A DNA stretch of 64,000 bases from Gonocerus acuteangulatus (Eukaryota > Arthropoda > Insecta > Hemiptera > Coreidae): NCBI GenBank assembly GCA_946811695.1, contig OX328126.1, forward strand, positions 84,720,036 to 84,784,035, read 5' to 3'. The notes beneath the pieces were generated by a model that was given only the letters and a program-made list of their open reading frames with translations, searched no databases and was not told the origin of the DNA. The position numbers and the translations under genes are program-made. Position 1 is the first letter of the stretch, and the number at the start of each line of letters is the position of its first letter. Shown here one piece after another: positions 16,683-31,600 of this stretch.

Positions 16683-19600
16683 ATATTCTAACAGACTGTA
16701 CACTCAGGACAAATGTCAAATTACCGTACCGTCTGAGAGAATTACTTTCTCATGGCAGCGAGTACATTGAAGAACTGACGAAAGAGCTAATATTCTAACA
16801 GACTGTACACTCAGGACAAATGTCAAATTACCGTACCGTCTGACAGAATTACTTTCTGATGGCAGCGAGTACATTGAAGAACTGATGAAAGAGCTAATAT
16901 TCTAACAGACTGTACACTCAGGACAAATGTCAAATTACCGTACCGTCTGACAGAATTACTTTCTCATGGCAGCGAGTACATTGAAGAACTGATGAAAGAG
17001 CTAATATTCTAACAGACTGTACACTCAGGACAAATGTCAAATTACCGTACCGTCTGAGAGAATTACTTTCTCATGGCAGCGAGTACATTGAAGAACTGAT
17101 GAAAGAGCTAATATTCTAACAGACTGTACACTCAGGACAAATGTCAAATTACCGTACCGTCTGACAGAATTACTTTCTGATGGCAGCGAGTACATTGAAG
17201 AACTGACGAAAGAGCTAATATTCTAACAGACTGTACACTCAGGACAAATGTCAAATTACCGTACCGTCTGACAGAATTACTTTCTGATGGCAGCGAGTAC
17301 ATTTAAGAACTGATGAAAGAGCTAATATTCTAACAGACTGTACACTCAGGACAAATCTCAAATTACCGTACCGTCTGACAGAATTACTTTCTGATGGCAG
17401 CGAGTACATTGAAGAACTGACGAAAGAGCTAATATTCTAACAGACTGTACACTCAGGACAAATGTCAAATTACCGTACCGTCTGACAGAATTACTTTCTG
17501 ATGGCAGCGAGTACATTGAAGAACTGATGAAAGAGCTAATATTCTAACAGACTGTACACTCAGGACAAATCTCAAATTACCGTACCGTCTGACAGAATTA
17601 CTTTCTGATGGCAGCGAGTACATTGAAGAACTGATGAAAGAGCTAATATTCTAACAGACTGTACACTCAGGACAAATGTCAAATTACCGTACCGTCTGAC
17701 AGAATTACTTTCTCATGGCAGCGAGTACATTGAAGAACTGATGAAAGAGCTAATATTCTAACAGACTGTACACTCAGGACAAATGTCAAATTTCCGTACC
17801 GTCTGACAGAATTACTTTCTGATGGCAGCGAGTACATTGAAGAACTGATGAAAGAGCTAATATTCTAACAGACTGTACACTCAGGACAAATGTCAAATTA
17901 CCGTACCGTCTGACAGAATTACTTTCTGATGGCAGCGAGTACATTGAAGAACTGATGAAAGAGCTAATATTCTAAGAGACTGTACACTCAGGACAAATGT
18001 CAAATTACCGTACCGTCTGACAGAATTACTTTCTGATGGCAGCGAGTACATTGAAGAACTGATGAAAGAGCTAATATTCTAACAGACTGTACACTCAGGA
18101 CAAATGTCAAATTACCGTACCGTCTGACAGAATTACTCTCTGATGGCAGCGAGTACATTGAAGAACTGATGAAAGAGCTAATATTCTAACAGACTGTACA
18201 CTCAGGACATATCTCAAATTACCGTACCGTCTGACAGAATTACTTTCTGATGGCAGCGAGTACATTGAAGAACTGATGAAAGAGCTAATATTCTAACAGA
18301 CTGTACACTCAGGACAAATGTCAAATTACCGTACCGTCTGACAGAATTACTTTCTGATGGCAGCGAGTACATTGAAGAACTGACGAAAGAGCTAATATTC
18401 TAACAGACTGTACACTCAGGACAAATGTCAAATTACCGTACCGTCTGACAGAATTACTTTCTGATGGCAGCGAGTACATTTAAGAACTGATGAAAGAGCT
18501 AATATTCTAACAGACTGTACACTCAGGACAAATCTCAAATTACCGTACCGTCTGACAGAATTACTTTCTGATGGCAGCGAGTACATTGAAGAACTGACGA
18601 AAGAGCTAATATTCTAACAGACTGTACACTCAGGACAAATGTCAAATTACCGTACCGTCTGACAGAATTACTTTCTGATGGCAGCGAGTACATTGAAGAA
18701 CTGATGAAAGAGCTAATATTCTAACAGACTGTACACTCAGGACAAATCTCAAATTACCGTACCGTCTGACAGAATTACTTTCTGATGGCAGCGAGTACAT
18801 TGAAGAACTGATGAAAGAGCTAATATTCTAACAGACTGTACACTCAGGACAAATGTCAAATTACCGTACCGTCTGACAGAATTACTTTCTCATGGCAGCG
18901 AGTACATTGAAGAACTGATGAAAGAGCTAATATTCTAACAGACTGTACACTCAGGACAAATGTCAAATTTCCGTACCGTCTGACAGAATTACTTTCTGAT
19001 GGCAGCGAGTACATTGAAGAACTGATGAAAGAGCTAATATTCTAACAGACTGTACACTCAGGACAAATGTCAAATTACCGTACCGTCTGACAGAATTACT
19101 TTCTGATGGCAGCGAGTACATTGAAGAACTGATGAAAGAGCTAATATTCTAAGAGACTGTACACTCAGGACAAATGTCAAATTACCGTACCGTCTGACAG
19201 AATTACTTTCTGATGGCAGCGAGTACATTGAAGAACTGATGAAAGAGCTAATATTCTAACAGACTGTACACTCAGGACAAATGTCAAATTACCGTACCGT
19301 CTGACAGAATTACTCTCTGATGGCAGCGAGTACATTGAAGAACTGATGAAAGAGCTAATATTCTAACAGACTGTACACTCAGGACATATCTCAAATTACC
19401 GTACCGTCTGACAGAATTACTTTCTGATGGCAGCGAGTACATTGAAGAACTGATGAAAGAGCTAATATTCTAACAGACTGTACACTCAGGACAAATGTCA
19501 AATTACCGTACCGTCTGACAGAATTACTTTCTGATGGCAGCGAGTACATTGAAGAACTGACGAAAGAGCTAATATTCTAACAGACTGTACACTCAGGACA

Positions 19601-22600
19601 AATGTCAAATTACCGTACCGTCTGACAGAATTACTTTCTGATGGCAGCGAGTACATTGAAGAACTGACGAAAGAGCTAATATTCTAACAGACTGTACACT
19701 CAGGACAAATGTCAAATTACCGTACCGTCTGACAGAATTACTTCCTGATGGCAGCGAGTACATTGAAGAACTGATGAAAGAGCTAATATTCTAACAGACT
19801 GTACACTCAGGACAAATCTCAAATTACCGTACCGTCTGACAGAATTACTTTCTGATGGCAGCGAGTACATTGAAGAACTGATGAAAGAGCTAATATTCTA
19901 ACAGACTGTACACTCAGGACAAATGTCAAATTACCGTACCGTCTGACAGAATTACTTTCTGATGGCAGCGAGTACATTGAAGAACTGATGAAAGAGCTAA
20001 TATTCTAACAGACTGTACACTCAGGACAAATCTCAAATTACCGTACCGTCTGACAGAATTACTTTCTGATGGCAGCGAGTACATTGAAGAACTGATGAAA
20101 GAGCTAATATTCTAACAGACTGTACACTCAGGACAAATGTCAAATTACCGTACCGTCTGACAGAATTGCTTTCTCATGGCAGCGAGTACATTGAAGAACT
20201 GATGAAAGAGCTAATATTCTAACAGACTGTACACTCAGGACAAATGTCAAATTACCGTACCGTCTGACAGAATTACTTTCTCATGGCAGCGAGTACATTG
20301 AAGAACTGATGAAAGAGCTAATATTCTAACAGACTGTACACTCAGGACAAATGTCAAATTACCGTACCGTCTGACAGAATTACTTTCTGATGGCGGCGAG
20401 TACATTGAAGAACTGACGAAAGAGCTAATATTCTAACAGACTGTACACTCAGGACAAATGTCAAATTACCGTACCGTCTGACAGAATTACTTTCTGATGG
20501 CAGCGAGTACATTGAAGAACTGATGAAAGAGCTAATATTCTAACAGACTGTACACTCAGGACAAATCTCAAATTACCGTACCGTCCGACAGAATTACTTT
20601 CTGATGGCAGCGAGTACATTGAAGAACTGATGAAAGAGCTAATATTCTAACAGACTGTACACTCAGGACAAATGTCGAATTACCGTACCGTCTGACAGAA
20701 TTACTTTCTGATGGCAGCGAGTACATTGAAGAACTGATGAAAGAGCTAATATTCTAACAGACTGTACACTCAGGACAAATCTCAAATTACCGTACCGTCT
20801 GACAGAATTACTTTCTCATGGCAGCGAGTACATTGAAGAACTGATGAAAGAGCTAATATTCTAACAGACTGTACACTCAGGACAAATGTCAAATTACCGT
20901 ACCGTCTGACAGAATTACTTTCTGATGGCAGCGAGTACATTGAAGAACTGATGAAAGAGCTAATATTCTAACAGACTGTACACTCAGGACCAATGTCAAA
21001 TTACCGTACCGTCTGACAGAATTACTTTCTCATGGCAGCGAGTACATTGAAGAACTGATGAAAGAGCTAATATTCTAACAGACTGTACACTCAGGACAAA
21101 TGTCAAATTACCGTACCGTCTGACAGAATTACTTTCTGATGGCAGCGAGTACATTGAAGAACTGATGAAAGAGCTAATATTCTAACAGACTGTACACTCA
21201 GGACAAATGTCAAATTACCGTACCGTCTGACAGAATTACTTTCTCATGGCAGCGAGTACATTGAAGAACTGATGAAAGAGCTAATATTCTAACAGACTGT
21301 ACACTCAGGACAAATGTCAAATTTCCGTACCGTCTGACAGAATTACTTTCTCATGGCAGCGAGTACATTGAAGAACTGATGAAAGAGCTAATATTCTAAC
21401 AGACTGTACACTCAGGACAAATGTCAAATTACCGTACCGTCTGACAGAATTACTTTCTGATGGCAGCGAGTACATTGAAGAACTGACGAAAGAGCTAATA
21501 TTCTAACAGACTGTACACTCAGGACAAATGTCAAATTACCGTACCGTCTGACAGAATTACTTTCTGATGGCAGCGAGTACATTGAAGAACTGATGAAAGA
21601 GCTAATATTCTAACAGACTGTACACTCAGGACAAATCTCAAATTACCGTACCGTCTGACAGAATTACTTTCTGATGGCAGCGAGTACATTGAAGAACTGA
21701 TGAAAGAGCTAATATTCTAACAGACTGTACACTCAGGACAAATGTCAAATTACCGTACCGTCTGACAGAATTACTTTCTGATGGCAGCGAGTACATTGAA
21801 GAACTGATGAAAGAGCTAATATTCTAACAGACTGTACACTCAGGACAAATGTCAAATTACCGTACCGTCTGACAGAATTACTTTCTGATGGCAGCGAGTA
21901 CATTGAAGAACTGATGAAAGAGCTAATATTCTAACAGACTGTACACTCAGGACAAATGTCAAATTACCGTACCGTCTGACAGAATTACTTTCTGATGGCA
22001 GCGAGTACATTGAAGAACTGATGAAAGAGCTAATATTCTAACAGACTGTACACTCAGGACAAATGTCAAATTACCGTACCGTCTGACAGAATTACTTTCT
22101 GATGGCAGCGAGTACATTGAAGAACTGATGAAAGAGCTAATATTCTAACAGACTGTACACTCAGGACAAATGTCAAATTACCGTACCGTCTGACAGAATT
22201 ACTCTCTGATGGCAGCGAGTACATTGAAGAACTGATGAAAGAGCTAATATTCTAACAGACTGTACACTCAGGACAAATGTCAAATTACCGTACCGTCTGA
22301 CAGAATTACTTTCTGATGGCAGCGAGTACATTGAAGAACTGACGAAAGAGCTAATATTCTAACAGACTGTACACTCAGGACAAATGTCAAATTACCGTAC
22401 CGTCTGACAGAATTACTTCCTGATGGCAGCGAGTACATTGAAGAACTGACGAAAGAGCTAATATTCTAACAGACTGCACACTCAGGACAAATGTCAAATT
22501 ACCGTACCGTCTGACAGAATTACTTCCTGATGGCAGCGAGTAGATTGAAGAACTGATGAAAGAGCTAATATTCTAACAGACTGTACACTCAGGACAAATC

Positions 22601-25600
22601 TCAAATTACCGTACCGTCTGACAGAATTACTTTCTGATGGCAGCGAGTACATTGAAGAACTGATGAAAGAGCTAATATTCTAACAGACTGTACACTCAGG
22701 ACAAATGTCAAATTACCGTACCGTCTGACAGAATTACTTTCTGATGGCAGCGAGTACATTGAAGAACTGATGAAAGAGCTAATATTCTAACAGACTGTAC
22801 ACTCAGGACAAATGTCAAATTATCGTACCGTCTGACAGAATTACTTTCTGATGGCAGCGAGTATATTGAAGAACTGATGAAAGAGCTAATATTCTAACAG
22901 ACTGTACACTCAGGACAAATGTCAAATTACCGTACCGTCTGACAGAATTACTTTCTGATGGCAGCGAGTACATTGTAGAACTGACGAAAGAGCTAATATT
23001 CTAACAGACTGTACACTCAGGACAAATGTCAAATTACCGTACAGTCTGACAGAATTACTTTCTGATGGCAGCGAGTACATTGAAGAACTGATGAAAGAGC
23101 TAATATTCTAACAGACTGTACACTCAGGACAAATCTCAAATTACCGTACCGTCTGACAGAATTACTTTCTGATGGCAGCGAGTACATTGAAGAACTGATG
23201 AAAGAGCTAATATTCTAACAGACTGTACACTCAGGACAAATGTCAAATTACCGTACCGTCTGACAGAATTGCTTTCTCATGGCAGCGAGTACATTGAAGA
23301 ACTGATGAAAGAGCTAATATTCTAACAGACTGTACACTCAGGACAAATGTCAAATTACCGTACCGTCTGACAGAATTACTTTCTCATGGCAGCGAGTACA
23401 TTGAAGAACTGATGAAAGAGCTAATATTCTAACAGACTGTACACTCAGGACAAATGTCAAATTACCGTACCGTCTGACAGAATTACTTCCTGATGGCAGC
23501 GAGTAGATTGAAGAACTGATGAAAGAGCTAATATTCTAACAGACTGTACACTCAGGACAAATGTCAAATTACCGTACCGTCTGACAGAATTACTTTCTGA
23601 TGGCAGCGAGTACATTGAAGAACTGATGAAAGAGCTAATATTCTAACAGACTGTACACTCAGGACAAATGTCAAATTATCGTACCGTCTGACAGAATTAC
23701 TTTCTGATGGCAGCGAGTATATTGAAGAACTGATGAAAGAGGTAATATTCTAACAGACTGTACACTCAGGACAAATGTCAAATTACCGTACCGTCTGACA
23801 GAATTACTTTCTGATGGCAGCGAGTACATTGTAGAACTGACGAAAGAGCTAATATTCTAACAGACTGTACACTCAGGACAAATGTCAAATTACCGTACAG
23901 TCTGACAGAATTACTTTCTGATGGCAGCGAGTACATTGAAGAACTGATGAAAGAGCTAATATTCTAACAGACTGTACACTCAGGACAAATCTCAAATTAC
24001 CATACCGTCTGACAGAATTACTTTCTGATGGCAGCGAGTACATTGAAGAACTGATGAAAGAGCTAATATTCTAACAGACTGTACACTCAGGACAAATGTC
24101 AAATTACCGTACCGTCTGACAGAATTGCTTTCTCATGGCAGCGAGTACATTGAAGAAATGATGAAAGAGCTAATATTCTAACAGACTGTACACTCAGGAC
24201 AAATGTCAAATTACCGTACCGTCTGACAGAATTACTTTCTCATGGCAGCGAGTACATTGAAGAACTGATGAAAGAGCTAATATTCTAACAGACTGTACAC
24301 TCAGGACAAATGTCAAATTACCGTACCGTCTGACAGAATTACTTTCTGATGGCAGCGAGTACATTGAAGAACTGATGAAAGAGCTAATATTCTAACAGAC
24401 TGTACACTCAGGACAAATCTCAAATTACCGTACCGTCTGACAGAATTACTTTCTGATGGCAGCGAGTACATTGAAGAACTGATGAAAGAGCTAATATTCT
24501 AACAGACTGTACACTCAGGACAAATGTCGAATTACCGTACCGTCTGACAGAATTACTTTCTGATGGCAGCGAGTACATTGAAGAACTGATGAAAGAGCTA
24601 ATATTCTAACAGACTGTACACTCAGGACAAATCTCAAATTACCGTACCGTCTGACAGAATTACTTTCTGATGGCAGCGAGTACATTGAAGAACTGATGAA
24701 AGAGCTAATATTCTAACAGACTGTACACTCAGGACAAATGTCAAATTACCGTACCGTCTGACAGAATTACTTTCTGATGGCAGCGAGTACATTGAAGAAC
24801 TGATGAAAGAGCTAATATTCTAACAGACTGTACACTCAGGACCAATGTCAAATTACCGTACCGTCTGACAGAATTACTTTCTCATGGCAGCGAGTACATT
24901 GAAGAACTGATGAAAGAGCTAATATTCTAACAGACTGTACACTCAGGACAAATGTCAAATTACCGTACCGTCTGACAGAATTACTTTCTGATGGCAGCGA
25001 GTAGATTGAAGAACTGATGAAAGAGCTAATATTCTAACAGACTGTACACTCAGGACAAATGTCAAATTACCGTACCGTCTGACAGAATTACTTTCTCATG
25101 GCAGCGAGTACATTGAAGAACTGATGAAAGAGCTAATATTCTAACAGACTGTACACTCAGGACAAATGTCAAATTTCCGTACCGTCTGACAGAATTACTT
25201 TCTCATGGCAGCGAGTACATTGAAGAACTGATGAAAGAGCTAATATTCTAACAGACTGTACACTCAGGACAAATGTCAAATTACCGTACCGTCTGACAGA
25301 ATTACTTTCTGATGGCAGCGAGTACATTGAAGAACTGACGAAAGAGCTAATATTCTAACAGACTGTACACTCAGGACAAATGTCAAATTACCGTACCGTC
25401 TGACAGAATTACTTTCTGATGGCAGTGAGTACATTGAAGAACTGATGAAAGAGCTAATATTCTAACAGACTGTACACTCAGGACAAATCTCAAATTACCG
25501 TACCGTCTGACAGAATTACTTTCTGATGGCAGCGAGTACATTGAAGAACTGATGAAAGAGCTAATATTCTAACAGACTGTACACTCAGGACAAATGTCAA

Positions 25601-28600
25601 ATTACCGTACCGTCTGACAGAATTACTTTCTGATGGCAGCGAGTACATTGAAGAACTGATGAAAGAGCTAATATTCTAACAGACTGTACACTCAGGACAA
25701 ATGTCAAATTACCGTACCGTCTGACAGAATTAATTTCTGATGGCAGCGAGTACATTGAAGAACTGATGAAAGAGCTAATATTCTAACAGACTGTACACTC
25801 AGGACAAATGTCAAATTACCGTACCGTCTGACAGAATTACTTTCTGATGGCAGCGAGTACATTGAAGAACTGATGAAAGAGCTAATATTCTAACAGACTG
25901 TACACTCAGGACACATCTCAAATTACCGTACCGTCTGACAGAATTACTTTCTCATGGCAGCGAGTACATTGAAGAACTGATGAAAGAGCTAATATTCTAA
26001 CAGACTGTACACTCAGGACAAATGTCAAATTACCGTACCGTCTGACAGAATTACTCTCTGATGGCAGCGAGTACATTGAAGAACTGATGAAAGAGCTAAT
26101 ATTCTAACAGACTGTACACTCAGGACAAATGTCAAATTACCGTACCGTCTGACAGAATTACTTTCTGATGGCAGCGAGTACATTGAAGAACTGACGAAAG
26201 AGCTAATATTCTAACAGACTGTACACTCAGGACAAATGTCAAATTACCGTACCGTCTGACAGAATTACTTCCTGATGGCAGCGAGTACATTGAAGAACTG
26301 ACGAAAGAGCTAATATTCTAACAGACTGTACACTCAGGACAAATGTCAAATTACCGTACCGTCTGACAGAATTACTTCCTGATGGCAGCGAGTAGATTGA
26401 AGAACTGATGAAAGAGCTAATATTCTAACAGACTGTACACTCAGGACAAATCTCAAATTACCGTACCGTCTGACAGAATTACTTTCTGATGGCAGCGAGT
26501 ACATTGAAGAACTGATGAAAGAGCTAATATTCTAACAGACTGTACACTCAGGACAAATGTCAAATTACCGTACCGTCTGACAGAATTACCTTCTGATGGC
26601 AGCGAGTACATTGAAGAACTGATGAAAGAGCTAATATTCTAACAGACTGTACACTCAGGACAAATGTCAAATTATCGTACCGTCTGACAGAATTACTTTC
26701 TGATGGCAGCGAGTATATTGAAGAACTGATGAAAGAGCTAATATTCTAACAGACTGTACACTCAGGACAAATGTCAAATTACCGTACCGTCTGACAGAAT
26801 TACTTTCTCATGGCAGCGAGTACATTGAAGAACTGATGAAAGAGCTAATATTCTAACAGACTGTACACTCAGGACAAATGTCAAATTACCGTACCGTCTG
26901 ACAGAATTACTTTCTCATGGCAGCGAGTACATTGAAGAACTGACGAAAGAGCTAATATTCTAACAGACTGTACACTCAGGACAAATGTCAAATTACCGTA
27001 CCGTCTGACAGAATTACTTTCTGATGGCAGCGAGTACATTGTAGAACTGACGAAAGAGCTAATATTCTAACAGACTGTACACTCAGGACAAATCTCAAAT
27101 TACCGTACCGTCTGACAGAATTACTTTCTGATGGCAGCGAGTACATTGAAGAACTGATGATAGAGCTAATATTCTAACAGACTGTACACTCAGGACAAAT
27201 GTCAAATTACCGTACCGTCTGACAGAATTACTTTCTGATGGCAGCGAGTACATTGAAGAACTGATGAAAGAGCTAATATTCTAACAGACTGTACACTCAG
27301 GACAAATGTCAAATTACCGTACCGTCTGACAGAATTACTTTCTGATGGCAGCGAGTACATTGAAGAACTGATGAAAGAGCTAATATTCTAACAGACTGTA
27401 CACTCAGGACAAATGTCAAATTACCGTACCGTCTGACAGAATTACTTTCTGATGGCAGCGAGTACATTGAAGAACTGATGAAAGAGCTAATATTCTAACA
27501 GACTGTACACTCAGGACCAATGTCAAATTACCGTACCGTCTGACAGAATTACTTTCTCATGGCAGCGAGTACATTGAAGAACTGATGAAAGAGCTAATAT
27601 TCTAACAGACTGTACACTCAGGACCAATGTCAAATTACCGTACCGTCTGACAGAATTACTTTCTCATGGCAGCGAGTACATTGAAGAACTGATGAAAGAG
27701 CTAATATTCTAACAGACTGTACACTCAGGACAAATGTCAAATTACCGTACCGTCTGACAGAATTACTTTCTGATGGCAGCGAGTACATTGAAGAACTGAT
27801 GAAAGAGCTAATATTCTAACAGACTGTACACTCAGGACAAATGTCAAATTACCGTACCGTCTGACAGAATTACTTTCTCATGGCAGCGAGTACATTGAAG
27901 AACTGATGAAAGAGCTAATATTCTAACAGACTGTACACTCAGGACAAATGTCAAATTTCCGTACCGTCTGACAGAATTACTTTCTCATGGCAGCGAGTAC
28001 ATTGAAGAACTGATGAAAGAGCTAATATTCTAACAGACTGTACACTCAGGACAAATGTCAAATTACCGTACCGTCTGACAGAATTACTTTCTGATGGCAG
28101 CGAGTACATTGAAGAACTGACGAAAGAGCTAATATTCTAACAGACTGTACACTCAGGACAAATGTCAAATTACCGTACCGTCTGACAGAATTACTTTCTG
28201 ATGGCAGCGAGTACATTGAAGAACTGATGAAAGAGCTAATATTCTAACAGACTGTACACTCAGGACAAATCTCAAATTACCGTACCGTCTGACAGAATTA
28301 CTTTCTGATGGCAGCGAGTACATTGAAGAACTGATGAAAGAGCTAATATTCTAACAGACTGTACACTCAGGACAAATGTCAAATTACCGTACCGTCTGAC
28401 AGAATTACTTTCTGATGGCAGCGAGTACATTGAAGAACTGATGAAAGAGCTAATATTCTAACAGACTGTACACTCAGGACAAATGTCAAATTACCGTACC
28501 GTCTGACAGAATTACTTTCTGATGGCAGCGAGTACATTGAAGAACTGATGAAAGAGCTAATATTCTAACAGACTGTACACTCAGGACAAATGTCAAATTA

Positions 28601-31600
28601 CCGTACCGTCTGACAGAATTACTTTCTGATGGCAGCGAGTACATTGAAGAACTGATGAAAGAGCTAATATTCTAACAGACTGTACACTCAGGACAAATGT
28701 CAAATTACCGTACCGTCTGACAGAATTACTTTCTGATGGCAGCGAGTACATTGAAGAACTGATGAAAGAGCTAATATTCTAACAGACTGTACACTCAGGA
28801 CAAATGTCAAATTACCGTACCGTCTGACAGAATTACTCTCTGATGGCAGCGAGTACATTGAAGAACTGATGAAAGAGCTAATATTCTAACAGACTGTACA
28901 CTCAGGACAAATGTCAAATTACCGTACCGTCTGACAGAATTACTTTCTGATGGCAGCGAGTACATTGAAGAACTGACGAAAGAGCTAATATTCTAACAGA
29001 CTGTACACTCAGGACAAATGTCAAATTACCGTACCGTCTGACAGAATTACTTCCTGATGGCAGCGAGTACATTGAAGAACTGACGAAAGAGCTAATATTC
29101 TAACAGACTGCACACTCAGGACAAATGTCAAATTACCGTACCGTCTGACAGAATTACTTCCTGATGGCAGCGAGTAGATTGAAGAACTGATGAAAGAGCT
29201 AATATTCTAACAGACTGTACACTCAGGACAAATCTCAAATTACCGTACCGTCTGACAGAATTACTTTCTGATGGCAGCGAGTACATTGAAGAACTGATGA
29301 AAGAGCTAATATTCTAACAGACTGTACACTCAGGACAAATGTCAAATTACCGTACCGTCTGACAGAATTACTTTCTGATGGCAGCGAGTACATTGAAGAA
29401 CTGATGAAAGAGCTAATATTCTAACAGACTGTACACTCAGGACAAATGTCAAATTATCGTACCGTCTGACAGAATTACTTTCTGATGGCAGCGAGTATAT
29501 TGAAGAACTGATGAAAGAGCTAATATTCTAACAGACTGTACACTCAGGACAAATGTCAAATTACCGTACCGTCTGACAGAATTACTTTCTGATGGCAGCG
29601 AGTACATTGTAGAACTGACGAAAGAGCTAATATTCTAACAGACTGTACACTCAGGACAAATGTCAAATTACCGTACAGTCTGACAGAATTACTTTCTGAT
29701 GGCAGCGAGTACATTGAAGAACTGATGAAAGAGCTAATATTCTAACAGACTGTACACTCAGGACAAATCTCAAATTACCGTACCGTCTGACAGAATTACT
29801 TTCTGATGGCAGCGAGTACATTGAAGAACTGATGAAAGAGCTAATATTCTAACAGACTGTACACTCAGGACAAATGTCAAATTACCGTACCGTCTGACAG
29901 AATTGCTTTCTCATGGCAGCGAGTACATTGAAGAACTGATGAAAGAGCTAATATTCTAACAGACTGTACACTCAGGACAAATGTCAAATTACCGTACCGT
30001 CTGACAGAATTACTTTCTCATGGCAGCGAGTACATTGAAGAACTGATGAAAGAGCTAATATTCTAACAGACTGTACACTCAGGACAAATGTCAAATTACC
30101 GTACCGTCTGACAGAATTACTTCCTGATGGCAGCGAGTAGATTGAAGAACTGATGAAAGAGCTAATATTCTAACAGACTGTACACTCAGGACAAATGTCA
30201 AATTACCGTACCGTCTGACAGAATTACTTTCTGATGGCAGCGAGTACATTGAAGAACTGATGAAAGAGCTAATATTCTAACAGACTGTACACTCAGGACA
30301 AATGTCAAATTATCGTACCGTCTGACAGAATTACTTTCTGATGGCAGCGAGTATATTGAAGAACTGATGAAAGAGCTAATATTCTAACAGACTGTACACT
30401 CAGGACAAATGTCAAATTACCGTACCGTCTGACAGAATTACTTTCTGATGGCAGCGAGTACATTGTAGAACTGACGAAAGAGCTAATATTCTAACAGACT
30501 GTACACTCAGGACAAATGTCAAATTACCGTACAGTCTGACAGAATTACTTTCTGATGGCAGCGAGTACATTGAAGAACTGATGAAAGAGCTAATATTCTA
30601 ACAGACTGTACACTCAGGACAAATCTCAAATTACCATACCGTCTGACAGAATTACTTTCTGATGGCAGCGAGTACATTGAAGAACTGATGAAAGAGCTAA
30701 TATTCTAACAGACTGTACACTCAGGACAAATGTCAAATTACCGTACCGTCTGACAGAATTGCTTTCTCATGGCAGCGAGTACATTGAAGAAATGATGAAA
30801 GAGCTAATATTCTAACAGACTGTACACTCAGGACAAATGTCAAATTACCGTACCGTCTGACAGAATTACTTTCTCATGGCAGCGAGTACATTGAAGAACT
30901 GATGAAAGAGCTAATATTCTAACAGACTGTACACTCAGGACAAATGTCAAATTACCGTACCGTCTGACAGAATTACTTTCTGATGGCAGCGAGTACATTG
31001 AAGAACTGATGAAAGAGCTAATATTCTAACAGACTGTACACTCAGGACAAATCTCAAATTACCGTACCGTCTGACAGAATTACTTTCTGATGGCAGCGAG
31101 TACATTGAAGAACTGATGAAAGAGCTAATATTCTAACAGACTGTACACTCAGGACAAATGTCGAATTACCGTACCGTCTGACAGAATTACTTTCTGATGG
31201 CAGCGAGTACATTGAAGAACTGATGAAAGAGCTAATATTCTAACAGACTGTACACTCAGGACAAATCTCAAATTACCGTACCGTCTGACAGAATTACTTT
31301 CTGATGGCAGCGAGTACATTGAAGAACTGATGAAAGAGCTAATATTCTAACAGACTGTACACTCAGGACAAATGTCAAATTACCGTACCGTCTGACAGAA
31401 TTACTTTCTGATGGCAGCGAGTACATTGAAGAACTGATGAAAGAGCTAATATTCTAACAGACTGTACACTCAGGACCAATGTCAAATTACCGTACCGTCT
31501 GACAGAATTACTTTCTCATGGCAGCGAGTACATTGAAGAACTGATGAAAGAGCTAATATTCTAACAGACTGTACACTCAGGACAAATGTCAAATTACCGT

